A stretch of 64,000 bases of DNA, taken from Paenibacillus shirakamiensis. GTDB taxonomy: Bacteria; Bacillota; Bacilli; Paenibacillales; Paenibacillaceae. The position numbers and the translations under genes were made by a program. Positions 54,853 to 63,358 of this stretch are shown here, piece after piece (position 1 is the stretch's first letter; each line of letters begins with the position of its first letter). The DNA lies in NCBI RefSeq assembly GCF_017874255.1, contig NZ_JAGGLD010000002.1:310001-374000 (forward strand). Direction: 5' to 3'. The notes beneath the pieces were generated by a model. It saw only the letters and a list, made by a program, of their open reading frames with translations. It searched no databases and was not told the origin of the DNA.

Positions 54853-54953
54853 AGCCTGATACTAAATCATCTAGGTTCGTTGTTTCACGTTTTGCGGCAA
54901 ACGGGTATGTACTACTAACACAATGGAAGTACATATGAGTGGAGGTTTATGAT

Positions 54954-55745
54954 ATGCCTGATCAACGAATAGGTGGGAAAATTGCTGTAGTTACGGGTGG
55001 CGGTTCTGGAATTGGTCAAGCGGCGGCCATTCGTTTTGCTGAGGAAGGTGCAACGGTATATATGTTGGACCGTACTCCTGAGAAAGCCGAAGCGACTCGT
55101 GCTACTATTGAAAATAACGGCGGGGTCGCCCATGTCGTCGAATGTGACATTTCCAAACCTGAGATGGTAGAGAAAGCCTTCCAGCAAGTAGCGGAACAAG
55201 CTGGGAAGCTGGATATTGTATTTGCAAATGCCGGTATTAATGGCACGATGGCGCCCATTGAGACGATGGAGATTGAAGATTGGGATCGAACTATCAACAT
55301 CAATCTTCGCGGAACTTTCGCCACCGTGAAGTACGCCATTCCTCATCTTAAAGATCGAGGCGGTAGCATTATCATTAACAGTTCTATTAATGGAAACCGT
55401 GTCTTCTCAAATATTGGCTTCTCAGCCTATTCATCTACTAAAGCCGCGCAAGTCGCTTTTATGAAGATGGCTGCTCTAGAACTAGCCAGATACAAAATCC
55501 GTGTCAATGCTATCTGTCCTGGTGCGATCAAAACTCATATTGATGAGAATACGTACCCTACCGATGACCTCAAAAACGTACAAATTAAGGTCGAATTTCC
55601 GGATGGAGATCAGCCTCTTGAGCAGGGGCCTGGTACACCCACCCAGGTAGCTAATGTCGTTCTTTTTCTAGCGAGTGATGAATCCTCTCATCTTACCGGA
55701 ACTGAAATTTTCGTCGATGGGGCAGAATCTTTGCTTCACGGCTAA
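54954..55745 (+). CDS. Short-chain dehydrogenase
   Basis: A 263-aa classical SDR: TGGGSGIGQAAAIRFA cofactor loop, LDRTPEKAEATRA, NAGINGTM, catalytic Ser in INSSINGN, and YSSTKAAQVAFMKM (Tyr-x3-Lys). ATG at 54954 lies eight bases after GTGGAGG; a GTG five codons upstream overlaps that site. The paralogous SDR gene follows 153 bases later, after a terminator. Substrate not known. Confidence 0.91.
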   Translation: MPDQRIGGKIAVVTGGGSGIGQAAAIRFAEEGATVYMLDRTPEKAEATRATIENNGGVAHVVECDISKPEMVEKAFQQVAEQAGKLDIVFANAGINGTMAPIETMEIEDWDRTININLRGTFATVKYAIPHLKDRGGSIIINSSINGNRVFSNIGFSAYSSTKAAQVAFMKMAALELARYKIRVNAICPGAIKTHIDENTYPTDDLKNVQIKVEFPDGDQPLEQGPGTPTQVANVVLFLASDESSHLTGTEIFVDGAESLLHG

Positions 55746-55762
55746 ATATATATGAATAAAGA

Positions 55763-55800
55763 CCTCATACCTTGAACCAAGGAATGAGGCTTATTCTTTA
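55763..55800 (+). terminator. Terminator between the two SDR genes
   Basis: CCTCAT-CCTTG pairs with CAAGG-ATGAGG around AAC, with one A-A mismatch, followed by a T-rich stretch. Confidence 0.7.
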
Positions 55801-55898
55801 TTAGTCACTATAATAGTCACTATCTTGTATGAGAACGATTCCTTAAGGATAACATGAACACAGCGTTATAAATCCACAACTAGAGGAGATGCATCATC

Positions 55899-56642
55899 AT
55901 GAGATTTCACAATAAAGTAGCGATTGTCACAGGCGGAGCCAGCGGTATTGGAGAAGCAACCGTAAGATTATTCGCCCAAGAAGGAGCCAAAGTCGTCATT
56001 GCCGATTTCGCGCCTCACGGACAAACTGTGGCCGACGAGCTGAAGCAAAATGGACAAGAGGCCTTATTTGTGAAAACAGATGTCACTTCGGAGACCGATG
56101 TTCAGCATCTCATTACTGCTTCTGTAGAAGCCTTCGGTCGTGTCGATATTCTTTTTGCCAACGCAGGAATTGCCAAAGATGGTATAGCGGATCAATTAAC
56201 GCTTGATGCTTGGACCAAGACCATTGATATTAATTTGACCGGCGTGTTCCTGTCCGACAAATACTTCATTGAACAAGTACTCAAACAAGGGGATGGCGGT
56301 GTCATCGTCAACTGTGGGTCCATTCACAGCCATGTGGGTAAAGGAAGCGTTACGGCCTATGCAGCTGCCAAAGGTGGAGTGAAACTGCTCACTCAAACTC
56401 TAGGCATTGATTATGCCCAAAAAGGCATTCGCGTGAACGCCATCTGCCCAGGGTATATAGATACGCCTCTTCTCAAAGAAGCAGATGCTTCTATTAAGCA
56501 GCATCTAGCTGGACTTCATCCGATGGGTCGTCTCGGCCGTCCGGAAGAAGTTGCGAAGTCCGTTCTCTTCTTAGCAAGTGAGGATGCTTCATTTATTACG
56601 GGAACAACGTTGCTGGTTGATGGCGGTTATACGGCGCAATAA
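55899..56642 (+). CDS. Short-chain dehydrogenase, glucose-dehydrogenase/FabG-like
   Basis: A 247-aa SDR: TGGASGIGEATVRLFA, VIADFAPHG (Asp suggests NAD(H)), NAGIAKDGI, VNCGSIHSH and YAAAKGGVKLLTQTL (Tyr-x3-Lys), then RVNAICPGYIDTPLL. ATG follows GAGGAGATGCATC. Only about one third identical by eye to the preceding SDR, so this is not a recent duplication. Substrate not evident. Confidence 0.91.
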   Translation: MRFHNKVAIVTGGASGIGEATVRLFAQEGAKVVIADFAPHGQTVADELKQNGQEALFVKTDVTSETDVQHLITASVEAFGRVDILFANAGIAKDGIADQLTLDAWTKTIDINLTGVFLSDKYFIEQVLKQGDGGVIVNCGSIHSHVGKGSVTAYAAAKGGVKLLTQTLGIDYAQKGIRVNAICPGYIDTPLLKEADASIKQHLAGLHPMGRLGRPEEVAKSVLFLASEDASFITGTTLLVDGGYTAQ

Positions 56643-56655
56643 TAAATTGAAATAC

Positions 56656-56710
56656 ACAACGAAAACAATCGCTACCGTACATACCTACGGCATCGATTGT
56701 TTTGTTGTAT
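56656..56710. terminator. Long bidirectional terminator
   Basis: ACAAC-AAAACAATCG pairs with CGATTGTTTT-GTTGT; an inner CCGT/ACGG stem lies in the loop. It separates the convergent SDR and mhqD-like genes. Confidence 0.72.
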
Positions 56711-56749
56711 ACAAAGCTAGGTCTCTAAAATGATCTCAAAAGCAATGTC

Positions 56750-57361
56750 TTATTTCTTAAAGTATTCTTGATACCAAGCGGCTGCAGCAGCTATTTCCGT
56801 GGATGTTAATTGATGACCCGCATTCTCCCAATGGAGTGTGACTTCAGCATGAGCACCTTGGAGAATTGCCTTTAATTCCTCCGACTCCTGTGCTGAACAC
56901 ATCATATCATTACGACCTGCCCCCATAAAAATAGGCATGCCTTTCAGATCAGGCAATGTCACACCACGTCTAGGCACCATCGGATGGTGCAAAATGGCTC
57001 CCCGTAGAGCATGGGGATAATGAAAAATCAGACTGCCTGCAATGTTAGCCCCATTCGAATAGCCTAGAGCTATTACTTGACTACGATCGAATCCGTAATC
57101 ATTAGCCGCCTGATCTAAGAATTCATGGAGTTCTTTCGTTCTTGCAATCAAATCAACTTCATCAAAAACCCCTTCAGCTAATCTACGGAAAAATCTAGGC
57201 ATCCCATTCTCTACTACATTCCCTCTTACACTGAGATAGCTTGCACCCCGATCGATATGTGAAGCTAGTGGAATCAGATCCTGCTCAGTTCCACCTGTGC
57301 CATGCAGCAGCAATAACACAGGGCCTCTTGCATCTGAACCTTGGTGAAATATATGTTTCAT
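56750..57361 (-). CDS. mhqD: MhqD-like alpha/beta hydrolase
   Basis: A 203-aa carboxylesterase/phospholipase-type hydrolase. The nucleophile elbow is GYSNG, the oxyanion strand is LLLLHGTGGTEQDL, the acid is in GAGRNDMM and the base in NAGHQL. In B. subtilis MhqD is induced with the ring-cleaving dioxygenases by quinones. Its ATG overlaps the dioxygenase stop by four bases, so both are translated from one transcript. Confidence 0.9.
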   Translation of the reverse strand: MKHIFHQGSDARGPVLLLLHGTGGTEQDLIPLASHIDRGASYLSVRGNVVENGMPRFFRRLAEGVFDEVDLIARTKELHEFLDQAANDYGFDRSQVIALGYSNGANIAGSLIFHYPHALRGAILHHPMVPRRGVTLPDLKGMPIFMGAGRNDMMCSAQESEELKAILQGAHAEVTLHWENAGHQLTSTEIAAAAAWYQEYFKK

Positions 57362-58308
57362 GAGAGATCTCCTTTCAATACACGGACTTCAAAAGGCAAC
57401 AAATTCGCTTCGATCTCAGACCGATGTGGTTCGAACCATTCGGGAAGCATTAGCTTTTGACCCAACTGTTCTGTAGGTTCGTCATTATCAAATCCCGGTG
57501 TATCAGTAGCAATCTCGAATAAGATCCCCCCTGCTTCGCGGAAATACACAGCATTGAAATATTGGCGATCTACCACAGGAGTGGGGCTATATCCGTTCTC
57601 TTCCACCCATTCTCTCCATGCCAACTGATCCGCATCATCTTTCGCACGCCATGCAATATGATGAATCGTTCCACTTCCCCCTTGTCCCCAAGGTACAGGC
57701 TGCATATTGATATCAATAATATTCCCTATGTCCCCGATGGAACGATATCGAACTAAGCCCGCTTCTTCACCCACACGAGTAAGACCCATTGTATGCTCCA
57801 GCAGATGCTGAGTTTTGTCAGGGGCTGTACTTAAAAGCAATGCGCCACCAAATCCTTTAATAGCTTTTTCAGCAGAAACCCCACCAAAGGACCACTTGCT
57901 TTGTGCTCCCTCAGCACGTTCAACCATTTCCAATTTCAGACCATCATGATCCTTGAATTGCAGGAATAGTTCGGAGAATCTTTCTACTTTCTCAGTAGCA
58001 ATATCAAGCCGTGACAGTCGTTCTTCCCAAAATCCAAGGGTACCTACAGGTACAGCAAACGTTACAATTCCAACCTGTCCCCCACCAATCGTTCCCATTC
58101 TGGAATTCGGCCAAGGGAAGAAGGTCATGGCTGTTCCAGGACTACCCACCTGATCTCCAAAGTACAAATGATACACTTCTGGGGCATCAAAATTAATCGT
58201 TTTCTTAACAAGATGTAGGCCGAGTACGCCGGCATAAAAATCAACATTCTGTTGAGGGTTAGTAACAAAAGCAGTAATATGATGAATTCCTGCGGTAATT
58301 TGAGACAT
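57358..58308 (-). CDS. mhqO: MhqO/MhqA-like ring-cleaving dioxygenase
   Basis: A 316-aa two-module VOC protein. The first module begins GIHHITAFVTNPQQNVDFY with the metal-ligand His, the second holds TIHHIAWRAKDD, and the C-terminal Glu ligand is in GILFEIATDTPGF. The Mhq dioxygenases are believed to open hydroquinone adduct rings in quinone detoxification. ATG at 58308 is eight bases after AGGAG; a start three codons earlier is less well placed. An MhqR-type operator lies in the gap upstream. Confidence 0.9.
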   Translation of the reverse strand: MSQITAGIHHITAFVTNPQQNVDFYAGVLGLHLVKKTINFDAPEVYHLYFGDQVGSPGTAMTFFPWPNSRMGTIGGGQVGIVTFAVPVGTLGFWEERLSRLDIATEKVERFSELFLQFKDHDGLKLEMVERAEGAQSKWSFGGVSAEKAIKGFGGALLLSTAPDKTQHLLEHTMGLTRVGEEAGLVRYRSIGDIGNIIDINMQPVPWGQGGSGTIHHIAWRAKDDADQLAWREWVEENGYSPTPVVDRQYFNAVYFREAGGILFEIATDTPGFDNDEPTEQLGQKLMLPEWFEPHRSEIEANLLPFEVRVLKGDLS

Positions 58309-58395
58309 GCGAATCACTCCTAGATTTAATTTAATTTTTAGTTTGTTATCACCGATTTGAATACTTCCAATATTAATAATTGAACATTTTGAATT

Positions 58396-58413
58396 TATCT
58401 TAAACTTAAGATA
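58396..58413. promoter_or_regulatory. MhqR-type operator upstream of mhqO
   Basis: TATCTTAA-AC-TTAAGATA is a perfect 8-2-8 inverted repeat between mhqR and mhqO. The same arms occur upstream of mhqR. The B. subtilis MhqR site has the same ATCT...AGAT outline. Confidence 0.82.
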
Positions 58414-58433
58414 TTTATTAAAAAAGAGAGGAG

Positions 58434-58874
58434 CTATCCTTCTTTTTTGGCAGACTTGCCTAATTTTTTAATCAAAGAAATAGCTGTTTTCTTTTCTTCA
58501 GGCGCAAGGCCCTTCATCAGGTTCTCGATAACCTCAGCATGTTCTGGGAATATGCGATCAAAAAGTTCCTTACCTTCAGGCGTAATCTCCGCAAAAGTTA
58601 CTCGCCCATCATCGGGTGATGGCAGGCGCTTGAGCAGCCCTTTCTTCTCAAGCTTATCAATATTGTACGTAATACTTCCACTAGTAACTAGAATCTTATC
58701 GCCGATTTGTTGTAATGGGAACCGACCTTTATGATAGAGTAATTCGAGAACTGTAAACTCCGATGTAGATAAACCATACTTCTTCATATCTTTAACCGCT
58801 TGATCCATAATCAATTTATAAGATTTAGCTAAGACTACCATAAGTTTAAGCGATAATTCACGATTGCTTTTCAT
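58434..58874 (-). CDS. mhqR: MarR family repressor, MhqR-like
   Basis: A 146-aa winged-helix repressor. The DNA-recognition part runs from TSEFTVLELLYHKGRFPLQQIG through VTSGSITYNIDKLEKKGLLKR, followed by the wing SPDDGRVTFAEIT. Neighbours and operators point to MhqR, the repressor of the quinone-detoxifying dioxygenases. No Cys is present, which agrees with ligand-type rather than thiol-type sensing. ATG follows GAGGTGACCT. An operator lies 27-44 bases upstream, so autoregulation is expected. Confidence 0.88.
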   Translation of the reverse strand: MKSNRELSLKLMVVLAKSYKLIMDQAVKDMKKYGLSTSEFTVLELLYHKGRFPLQQIGDKILVTSGSITYNIDKLEKKGLLKRLPSPDDGRVTFAEITPEGKELFDRIFPEHAEVIENLMKGLAPEEKKTAISLIKKLGKSAKKEG

Positions 58875-58900
58875 TAGGTCACCTCCTCACAACAAAATAA

Positions 58901-58918
58901 TATCTTAACTTTAAGATA
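58901..58918. promoter_or_regulatory. MhqR-type operator upstream of mhqR
   Basis: TATCTTAA-CT-TTAAGATA has the same arms and spacing as the copy before mhqO; only the two central bases differ. Confidence 0.82.
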
Positions 58919-59088
58919 AATATACGCCTGATTATGATAGATGTCAACCCTTATCTTCTTATTCGAACTTTAAAATCCAACTTTATATAGTGATCTATAT
59001 GGGCTCTTGAATAACTGAATAACTTGTCTAGTTCAACGATTTATGTATCCTTAAAGCAGTAAAACAAGGACTTATGAAAAAATCAATT

Positions 59089-59126
59089 AAAAAAAGAGTG
59101 CAAGGTCGTAGAGACCCTGCACTCTG
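59089..59126 (-). terminator. Terminator of the copper-amine-oxidase-like gene
   Basis: AGAGTGCAGGGTC pairs with GACCTTGCACTCT (one mismatch) on the minus strand, followed by seven T residues. Confidence 0.85.
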
Positions 59127-59128
59127 CA

Positions 59129-60031
59129 CTAATCTACCCTTTTCTCATTGGGAATTTCCCTTACGCCATCCTTTAATTCTTTTGCTTCCTGCGTTATGCC
59201 TATTTGAGTAGGGACTCTACTATTATCATAAGTACCATATTTAACTGAATCGTCTAAAGGTGATATCTGAAAATACACAGTATTACGATAATCAAAACTC
59301 CACCTTTTTCCTTTTTCTTCAACAATGCGTCCCTTCCTGTCCGATCTGCCTATCCATTCCAATCTTGCAATCCCGAATGAATCAACTTTGATATAACTAG
59401 TGATATCACCATTCACTAAACTATATTCTAGTGCCGATCCTTTTGGAAATACGTATTGAACCGTTCTGCTTAATTCACCAGATGGCTGAAAATCATTTGG
59501 GCCTATATTCCAATGCTTATCTATGTAGGGTTGAAGAGAGAGAACCAATTTGCGAGCACTAACTAGATCACCTGTTTTCAATGTTTTCAAGTTCTCAATT
59601 TTATCAGAGCTATATATAATAACATCCTTATGAGTGTTGTCCCACTGTACACTACCTCCAAAGGCTTCTCCGATAAATCGTATAGGGACTAGAATTCTTC
59701 CTTTCACTTCTATTACAGGAACATCTAATTCAATTTTACCACCATTTTTGTAAGCGTCTTTTTTATTTACTGTTAATTTCACCGTATTATCGTTTTGGGT
59801 TATAATTGCAGTTTTACTACGTGAATCCCACTGATAAGCTAAGTTCATTTCTTTTAGTGAGCGAATTGGAACTAATATACGGCTTGACTTCTGTATTGGA
59901 GCAACATCTACATTCATTCGCAGTCCATTGACAAAAATCCCAACTTGGTTTGTAGGAGCTGCAGCTACAAAGTCACTAATCGAAAAAACAACCATAAATA
60001 ATGATATAAATATTAGTAATTTACTTTTCAT
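59129..60031 (-). CDS. Secreted copper-amine-oxidase N-terminal domain protein
   Basis: A 300-aa secreted protein with a signal peptide (about residues 1-24, cut near FVAAAP). Residues ~28-140 form a Cu_amine_oxidN1 domain with two repeats: VGIFVNGLRMNVD...RILVPIRSLKEMN and KIELDVPVIEVKGRILVPIRFIGEAFGGSVQWD. The C-terminal half (~150-300) is polar and unassigned. Despite the name, these domains are non-catalytic envelope modules common in Paenibacillus. Monocistronic with a strong terminator. Confidence 0.85.
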   Translation of the reverse strand: MKSKLLIFISLFMVVFSISDFVAAAPTNQVGIFVNGLRMNVDVAPIQKSSRILVPIRSLKEMNLAYQWDSRSKTAIITQNDNTVKLTVNKKDAYKNGGKIELDVPVIEVKGRILVPIRFIGEAFGGSVQWDNTHKDVIIYSSDKIENLKTLKTGDLVSARKLVLSLQPYIDKHWNIGPNDFQPSGELSRTVQYVFPKGSALEYSLVNGDITSYIKVDSFGIARLEWIGRSDRKGRIVEEKGKRWSFDYRNTVYFQISPLDDSVKYGTYDNSRVPTQIGITQEAKELKDGVREIPNEKRVD

Positions 60032-60288
60032 TTTTCAGTAATCCTCCTTATTTTTATATATAGTTAAACGTTTTTATCAACTAAAAGTTACTTAATTTTG
60101 GGATTTATGATACGTTAAAAATAATTTCTGTATGAATTCCTAAAAGCTTACCGTCTTCAACTACCTCCATTGATCATTTGGGAACCACCACAATGAAGAT
60201 AGAAATCTTGGTAAAACGTAAAAAACGCCCCAACTTCTATCTAATTCATGTAAAATTACAAGTGAAGACCTACAAAGAGGTGAACGAC

Positions 60289-61218
60289 ATGAATTTTGTA
60301 TCGATTGACTTTGAGACGGCTAATATGACGAGTAAAGGCAGCGTCTGTTCCGTTGGGATTGCTGTCGTCGAGGATGGGCACATCACGAAGGAATTTTATT
60401 CTCTGGTTAATCCTTTAAGCGAATTTGACCCGCATTGTGTTCGGGTTCACGGCATCACAGAACATATGGTACAAGACGCCCCTACTTTCAAAGAAGTATG
60501 GAGTACGATTGGCCCGATGTTAGATGGGCAGACGGTCATTGCGCACAACGCTGCGTTTGATATGAATGTGTTAAGCTACTGCATTTCGACTTATGAACTG
60601 CCTAGTACAGGCTTTCAATACTTATGTTCCTACCTAGTTGCCAAAAGAATCTGGCCTGAGCTGCCGAGCTATCGCTTGAATCAATTGAGCAGCCATCTAC
60701 AGCTCAGTCCATTCCGGCATCATGATGCGCTTGAAGATGCCAAGGCCGCCGCACTGGTATTCATAGAATGTCTTAAAGACGCGCAAACATCAGATTACAA
60801 CCAGCTTGCCACGCAATTAGAATACAGACTAGGCCAGTTGCAAGACGATTATACACATATCACGTTCTCCTCCACCCGCTCCACAGGTGGCAGTGTGAAG
60901 GCGAGCCAGATTGTACCGCAGTCGAATGATTTTGATAAGGATCATACTTTATATCGCAAGCAGGTCGTATTCTCGGGTACACTGAGTTCGATCTCACGAA
61001 GAGAAGCGATGCAGAAGGTTGCTGATCTCGGCGGCTTACTTGCGGACAAGATTCACCCTGGCGTCCATTACTTGGTTGTTGGTTCCAAAGATTATATGAA
61101 GCATCAACATGGACTGAAGAGCAGCAGCAAAATTCGCGCAGCCGAAAAATTAGCCTCTTCGGGTAAAAAAGTTCGTATTATTCCCGAAGAGGATTTCATG
61201 TCCCTGCTCTCTTCGTAA
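60289..61218 (+). CDS. DnaQ-type 3'-5' exonuclease fused to a BRCT domain
   Basis: A 309-aa protein. The N-terminal DEDDh exonuclease (residues ~1-165) has FVSIDFETAN (Asp, Glu), VIAHNAAFDMNVL (Asp) and HDALEDAKAAALV (His, Asp). The C-terminal BRCT domain (~220-309) shows VVFSGTLSSISRREAMQKVADLGG, as in NAD-dependent ligase or epsilon-like proteins. AAAGAGG lies before the ATG at 60289; the frame continues 37 codons upstream without a site. Likely in DNA repair or RNA/DNA end trimming. Confidence 0.9.
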   Translation: MNFVSIDFETANMTSKGSVCSVGIAVVEDGHITKEFYSLVNPLSEFDPHCVRVHGITEHMVQDAPTFKEVWSTIGPMLDGQTVIAHNAAFDMNVLSYCISTYELPSTGFQYLCSYLVAKRIWPELPSYRLNQLSSHLQLSPFRHHDALEDAKAAALVFIECLKDAQTSDYNQLATQLEYRLGQLQDDYTHITFSSTRSTGGSVKASQIVPQSNDFDKDHTLYRKQVVFSGTLSSISRREAMQKVADLGGLLADKIHPGVHYLVVGSKDYMKHQHGLKSSSKIRAAEKLASSGKKVRIIPEEDFMSLLSS

Positions 61219-61269
61219 TTGTTCCTAATTATTGTAGTTGGATTACTATAATCATACATGTGTATTGTA

Positions 61270-61296
61270 GGCCCGAAAGTTTTCGGGTCTTTTTGC
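61270..61296 (+). terminator. Terminator of the exonuclease gene
   Basis: CCCGAAA (61272-61278) pairs with TTTCGGG (61281-61287) and runs into TCTTTTT. Confidence 0.82.
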
Positions 61297-61300
61297 TATA

Positions 61301-61346
61301 TATTGTTCTGCTTAACTTAATACTATTGTTCTGCTTTACTTAATAC
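61301..61346. repeat. 23-bp tandem duplication
   Basis: Two adjacent 23-base units (61301-61323 and 61324-61346) differ at one base; a third copy begins with TATTG at 61347. It lies in the gap before the LysR gene, and may touch its promoter. Confidence 0.9.
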
Positions 61347-61408
61347 TATTGACTTTCTAGAAGCCATCTTCTACCTTTACATCAGGCTTATGATTAGGAG
61401 GGTATATT

Positions 61409-62293
61409 ATGGAACTTGTCTATCTACAGACTTTTCGTGAGGTGGCGCGCCTAGGCAGCTATACCAAAGCCGCTGAGGCACTCGGCTATGCCCAGTCCAG
61501 TGTAACGACCCAAATTCAGAAACTTGAAGAATCTTACCGGACAGTGCTTTTCGAACGATTTGGCCGTACGATGCGTTTAACGCAAGCAGGGGAAGCGCTA
61601 CTTCCCTTCGCCCATGAAATGATACGTCTTCATGCCGAATCTAAGGAAGTCGTTGCAGAACAGTCCAAGGGATCTTTAAATATCGGCACTATCGAAACGC
61701 TAGCTGCCTTTTATCTGCCACCCTTTCTTCAAGCTTACCGAAAAAATTACCCGGACATTCAGCTTCTTATTCAGCCCGGCAATGAACTTGTGATTATTGA
61801 AGGCGTGAAGAATGGGACGGTCGATGTTGGATTTATTCTTGATCCCCCGCTGCAAGATCCTCAAATTCATAGTATCATCCTACGCGAAGAACCTATAGTC
61901 ATTGCCATGAGCCCTGATCATCGACTAGCTAGTGTATCTGGTCTGCATCTGTCTGACCTAGAACAAGAGACCTTTATTCTTACAGAAGCCGGGTGTACGT
62001 ATCGTTCCTCGCTTCTTGACCTCTTGAATAAGCAGGGGATCTCGTTCCAGATTTCATGTGAATTTGGTAATCTAGAAGCCATTAAACAATGCGTCATTTA
62101 TGGACTTGGCGTAGCCCTTCTCCCCGGTATTACTCTAGATCATGAGGTAAGGCAAGGGAAGCTTGCCGCCATCCCCATACTAGATCCAGATATGAAGTTC
62201 TACACTCAGCTTATCTATTCTCGTAAAAAATGGCTGTCTAAATCCTTTCAAAATTTCCTGCAACTGCTCCATCCCGAGTATTCATCAAAATAA
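61409..62293 (+). CDS. LysR family transcriptional regulator
   Basis: A 294-aa LysR activator/repressor. The helix-turn-helix is at residues ~1-60 (LQTFREVARLGSYTKAAEAL, YAQSSVTTQIQKLEE). The effector domain begins with SKGSLNIGTIETLA. ATG at 61409 follows TAGGAGGGTATATT. The next gene, a rhodanese-like protein, is on the same strand 113 bases away, behind a promoter and a 7-7-7 inverted repeat. That gene is the likely target. Confidence 0.93.
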   Translation: MELVYLQTFREVARLGSYTKAAEALGYAQSSVTTQIQKLEESYRTVLFERFGRTMRLTQAGEALLPFAHEMIRLHAESKEVVAEQSKGSLNIGTIETLAAFYLPPFLQAYRKNYPDIQLLIQPGNELVIIEGVKNGTVDVGFILDPPLQDPQIHSIILREEPIVIAMSPDHRLASVSGLHLSDLEQETFILTEAGCTYRSSLLDLLNKQGISFQISCEFGNLEAIKQCVIYGLGVALLPGITLDHEVRQGKLAAIPILDPDMKFYTQLIYSRKKWLSKSFQNFLQLLHPEYSSK

Positions 62294-62312
62294 TTGATGC
62301 TTCTTATCAATT
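62292..62312. promoter_or_regulatory. Candidate LysR-protein binding site
   Basis: AATTGAT (62292-62298) and ATCAATT (62306-62312) form a perfect inverted repeat with a 7-base spacer, starting at the LysR stop codon. It lies about 20 bases upstream of the -35 element of the rhodanese gene, the usual place for LysR activation. Confidence 0.5.
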
Positions 62313-62329
62313 CCTATCCATAACTCCCC

Positions 62330-62359
62330 TTGTATTAGCCGTGATACAGTCTCTATAGA
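62330..62359 (+). promoter_or_regulatory. SigA-type promoter of the rhodanese gene
   Basis: TTGTAT (62330-62335) and TATAGA (62354-62359) are 18 bases apart, about 47 bases before the start codon. Confidence 0.5.
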
Positions 62360-62406
62360 TGCAGATCAAGCTTCATCTGCGGACTATACATTGTGGAGGT
62401 TATCCT

Positions 62407-62865
62407 ATGAGTTCAACCCCGATATTCCCCCTAACGTTAGAGACACCTGCGGCTTCACCAGAAGAAGCACATCGCTATTTCTCTAGTCGCTTGAGTTATG
62501 AGACGGATGCGTCTGATGTGAATTATGATATGGCGCAAGGATTTCATGATTTTATTCTACTCGATGTAAGATCTGCTTCAGCGTATGATGAACTGCATGC
62601 CCAAGGTGCTCAGAGTCTTCCCTATCGTTCTATTAACAAAGAAAGCACCGCCTCTTTTTCAAAAGAAAAGCTGATTATCGTCTACTGCTGGGGGCCAGAC
62701 TGCAATGCCGCTGTAAAAGCAGGGGTTCGCTTAACTACTCTTGGTTTTCAGGTGAAAGAAATTCTCGGTGGTATAGAATATTGGACTCGTGAAGGTGCGC
62801 CAGTTGAAGGTACACGAACTAAGCTGCGATTAACTTCCAGACCTACTGCGACGCATTCTGAATAA
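62407..62865 (+). CDS. Rhodanese-like protein with CWGPDC loop
   Basis: A 152-aa rhodanese-like sulfurtransferase. The central FILLDVRSASAYDELHAQGAQ and the active-site loop VYCWGPDCN are visible; the first Cys is at the catalytic position and a second follows four residues later. ATG at 62407 has GTGGAGG upstream; an in-frame ATG 16 codons earlier lacks a site. Its 3' end overlaps that of the convergent mug gene by 23 bases. Acceptor unknown; the adjacent LysR regulator suggests substrate-induced expression. Confidence 0.87.
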   Translation: MSSTPIFPLTLETPAASPEEAHRYFSSRLSYETDASDVNYDMAQGFHDFILLDVRSASAYDELHAQGAQSLPYRSINKESTASFSKEKLIIVYCWGPDCNAAVKAGVRLTTLGFQVKEILGGIEYWTREGAPVEGTRTKLRLTSRPTATHSE

Positions 62866-63358
62866 ATTCACCGAGCTGCTGGTAAATGGCTATGATGTCC
62901 GACATTGGCATTCTTACAAGTCCACTGGAGGAGGGAGCCACAAATTCATGCACACCGTCCACGAAGGATTGAGGTTGGAAACCCCACGAAATGCTGGATT
63001 GCTTCGTGAACTCCTGATAAACCCCTTTGCCTACAAAACAAGTAATTTGCGGGCGGTAGTATTCCAGCTTCTCTCTAAGGATCTCTCTTCCTACGCGGTA
63101 TTCCTCTCTTGTAATGTCATCTACCCCTCGGGTAGGACGAGAGACAATATTTGTGAATCCATAGCCAAGCTTTAGGAGATCCCCATCTTCATTCGGTGCA
63201 TATAACCTTGGTGTAAGGCCCGATTCATAGAGAAGCTTCCAGAAATGATTGCGTGGATTAGCATAGTGATGTCCGAGTTCCCCGGATTTGGGGCTTGGAT
63301 TGAAGCCGACAAAGACAATTTGAAGCCCATGATCTAGGTGATCCGATACTTCATTCAT
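62843..63358 (-). CDS. mug: Mismatch-specific uracil/thymine DNA glycosylase
   Basis: A 171-aa Mug/TDG-family glycosylase removing uracil or thymine from G:U and G:T mismatches. Hallmarks: IVFVGFNPSPKSGELGHHYANPRNHFW (Asn in GFNPSP is the catalytic residue) and ITCFVGKGVYQEF. The C-terminal motif SSSGLVR corresponds to the minor-groove intercalation loop. Length is normal. The gene is convergent with the rhodanese gene, with overlapping 3' ends. Confidence 0.93.
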   Translation of the reverse strand: MNEVSDHLDHGLQIVFVGFNPSPKSGELGHHYANPRNHFWKLLYESGLTPRLYAPNEDGDLLKLGYGFTNIVSRPTRGVDDITREEYRVGREILREKLEYYRPQITCFVGKGVYQEFTKQSSISWGFQPQSFVDGVHEFVAPSSSGLVRMPMSDIIAIYQQLGEFIQNASQ

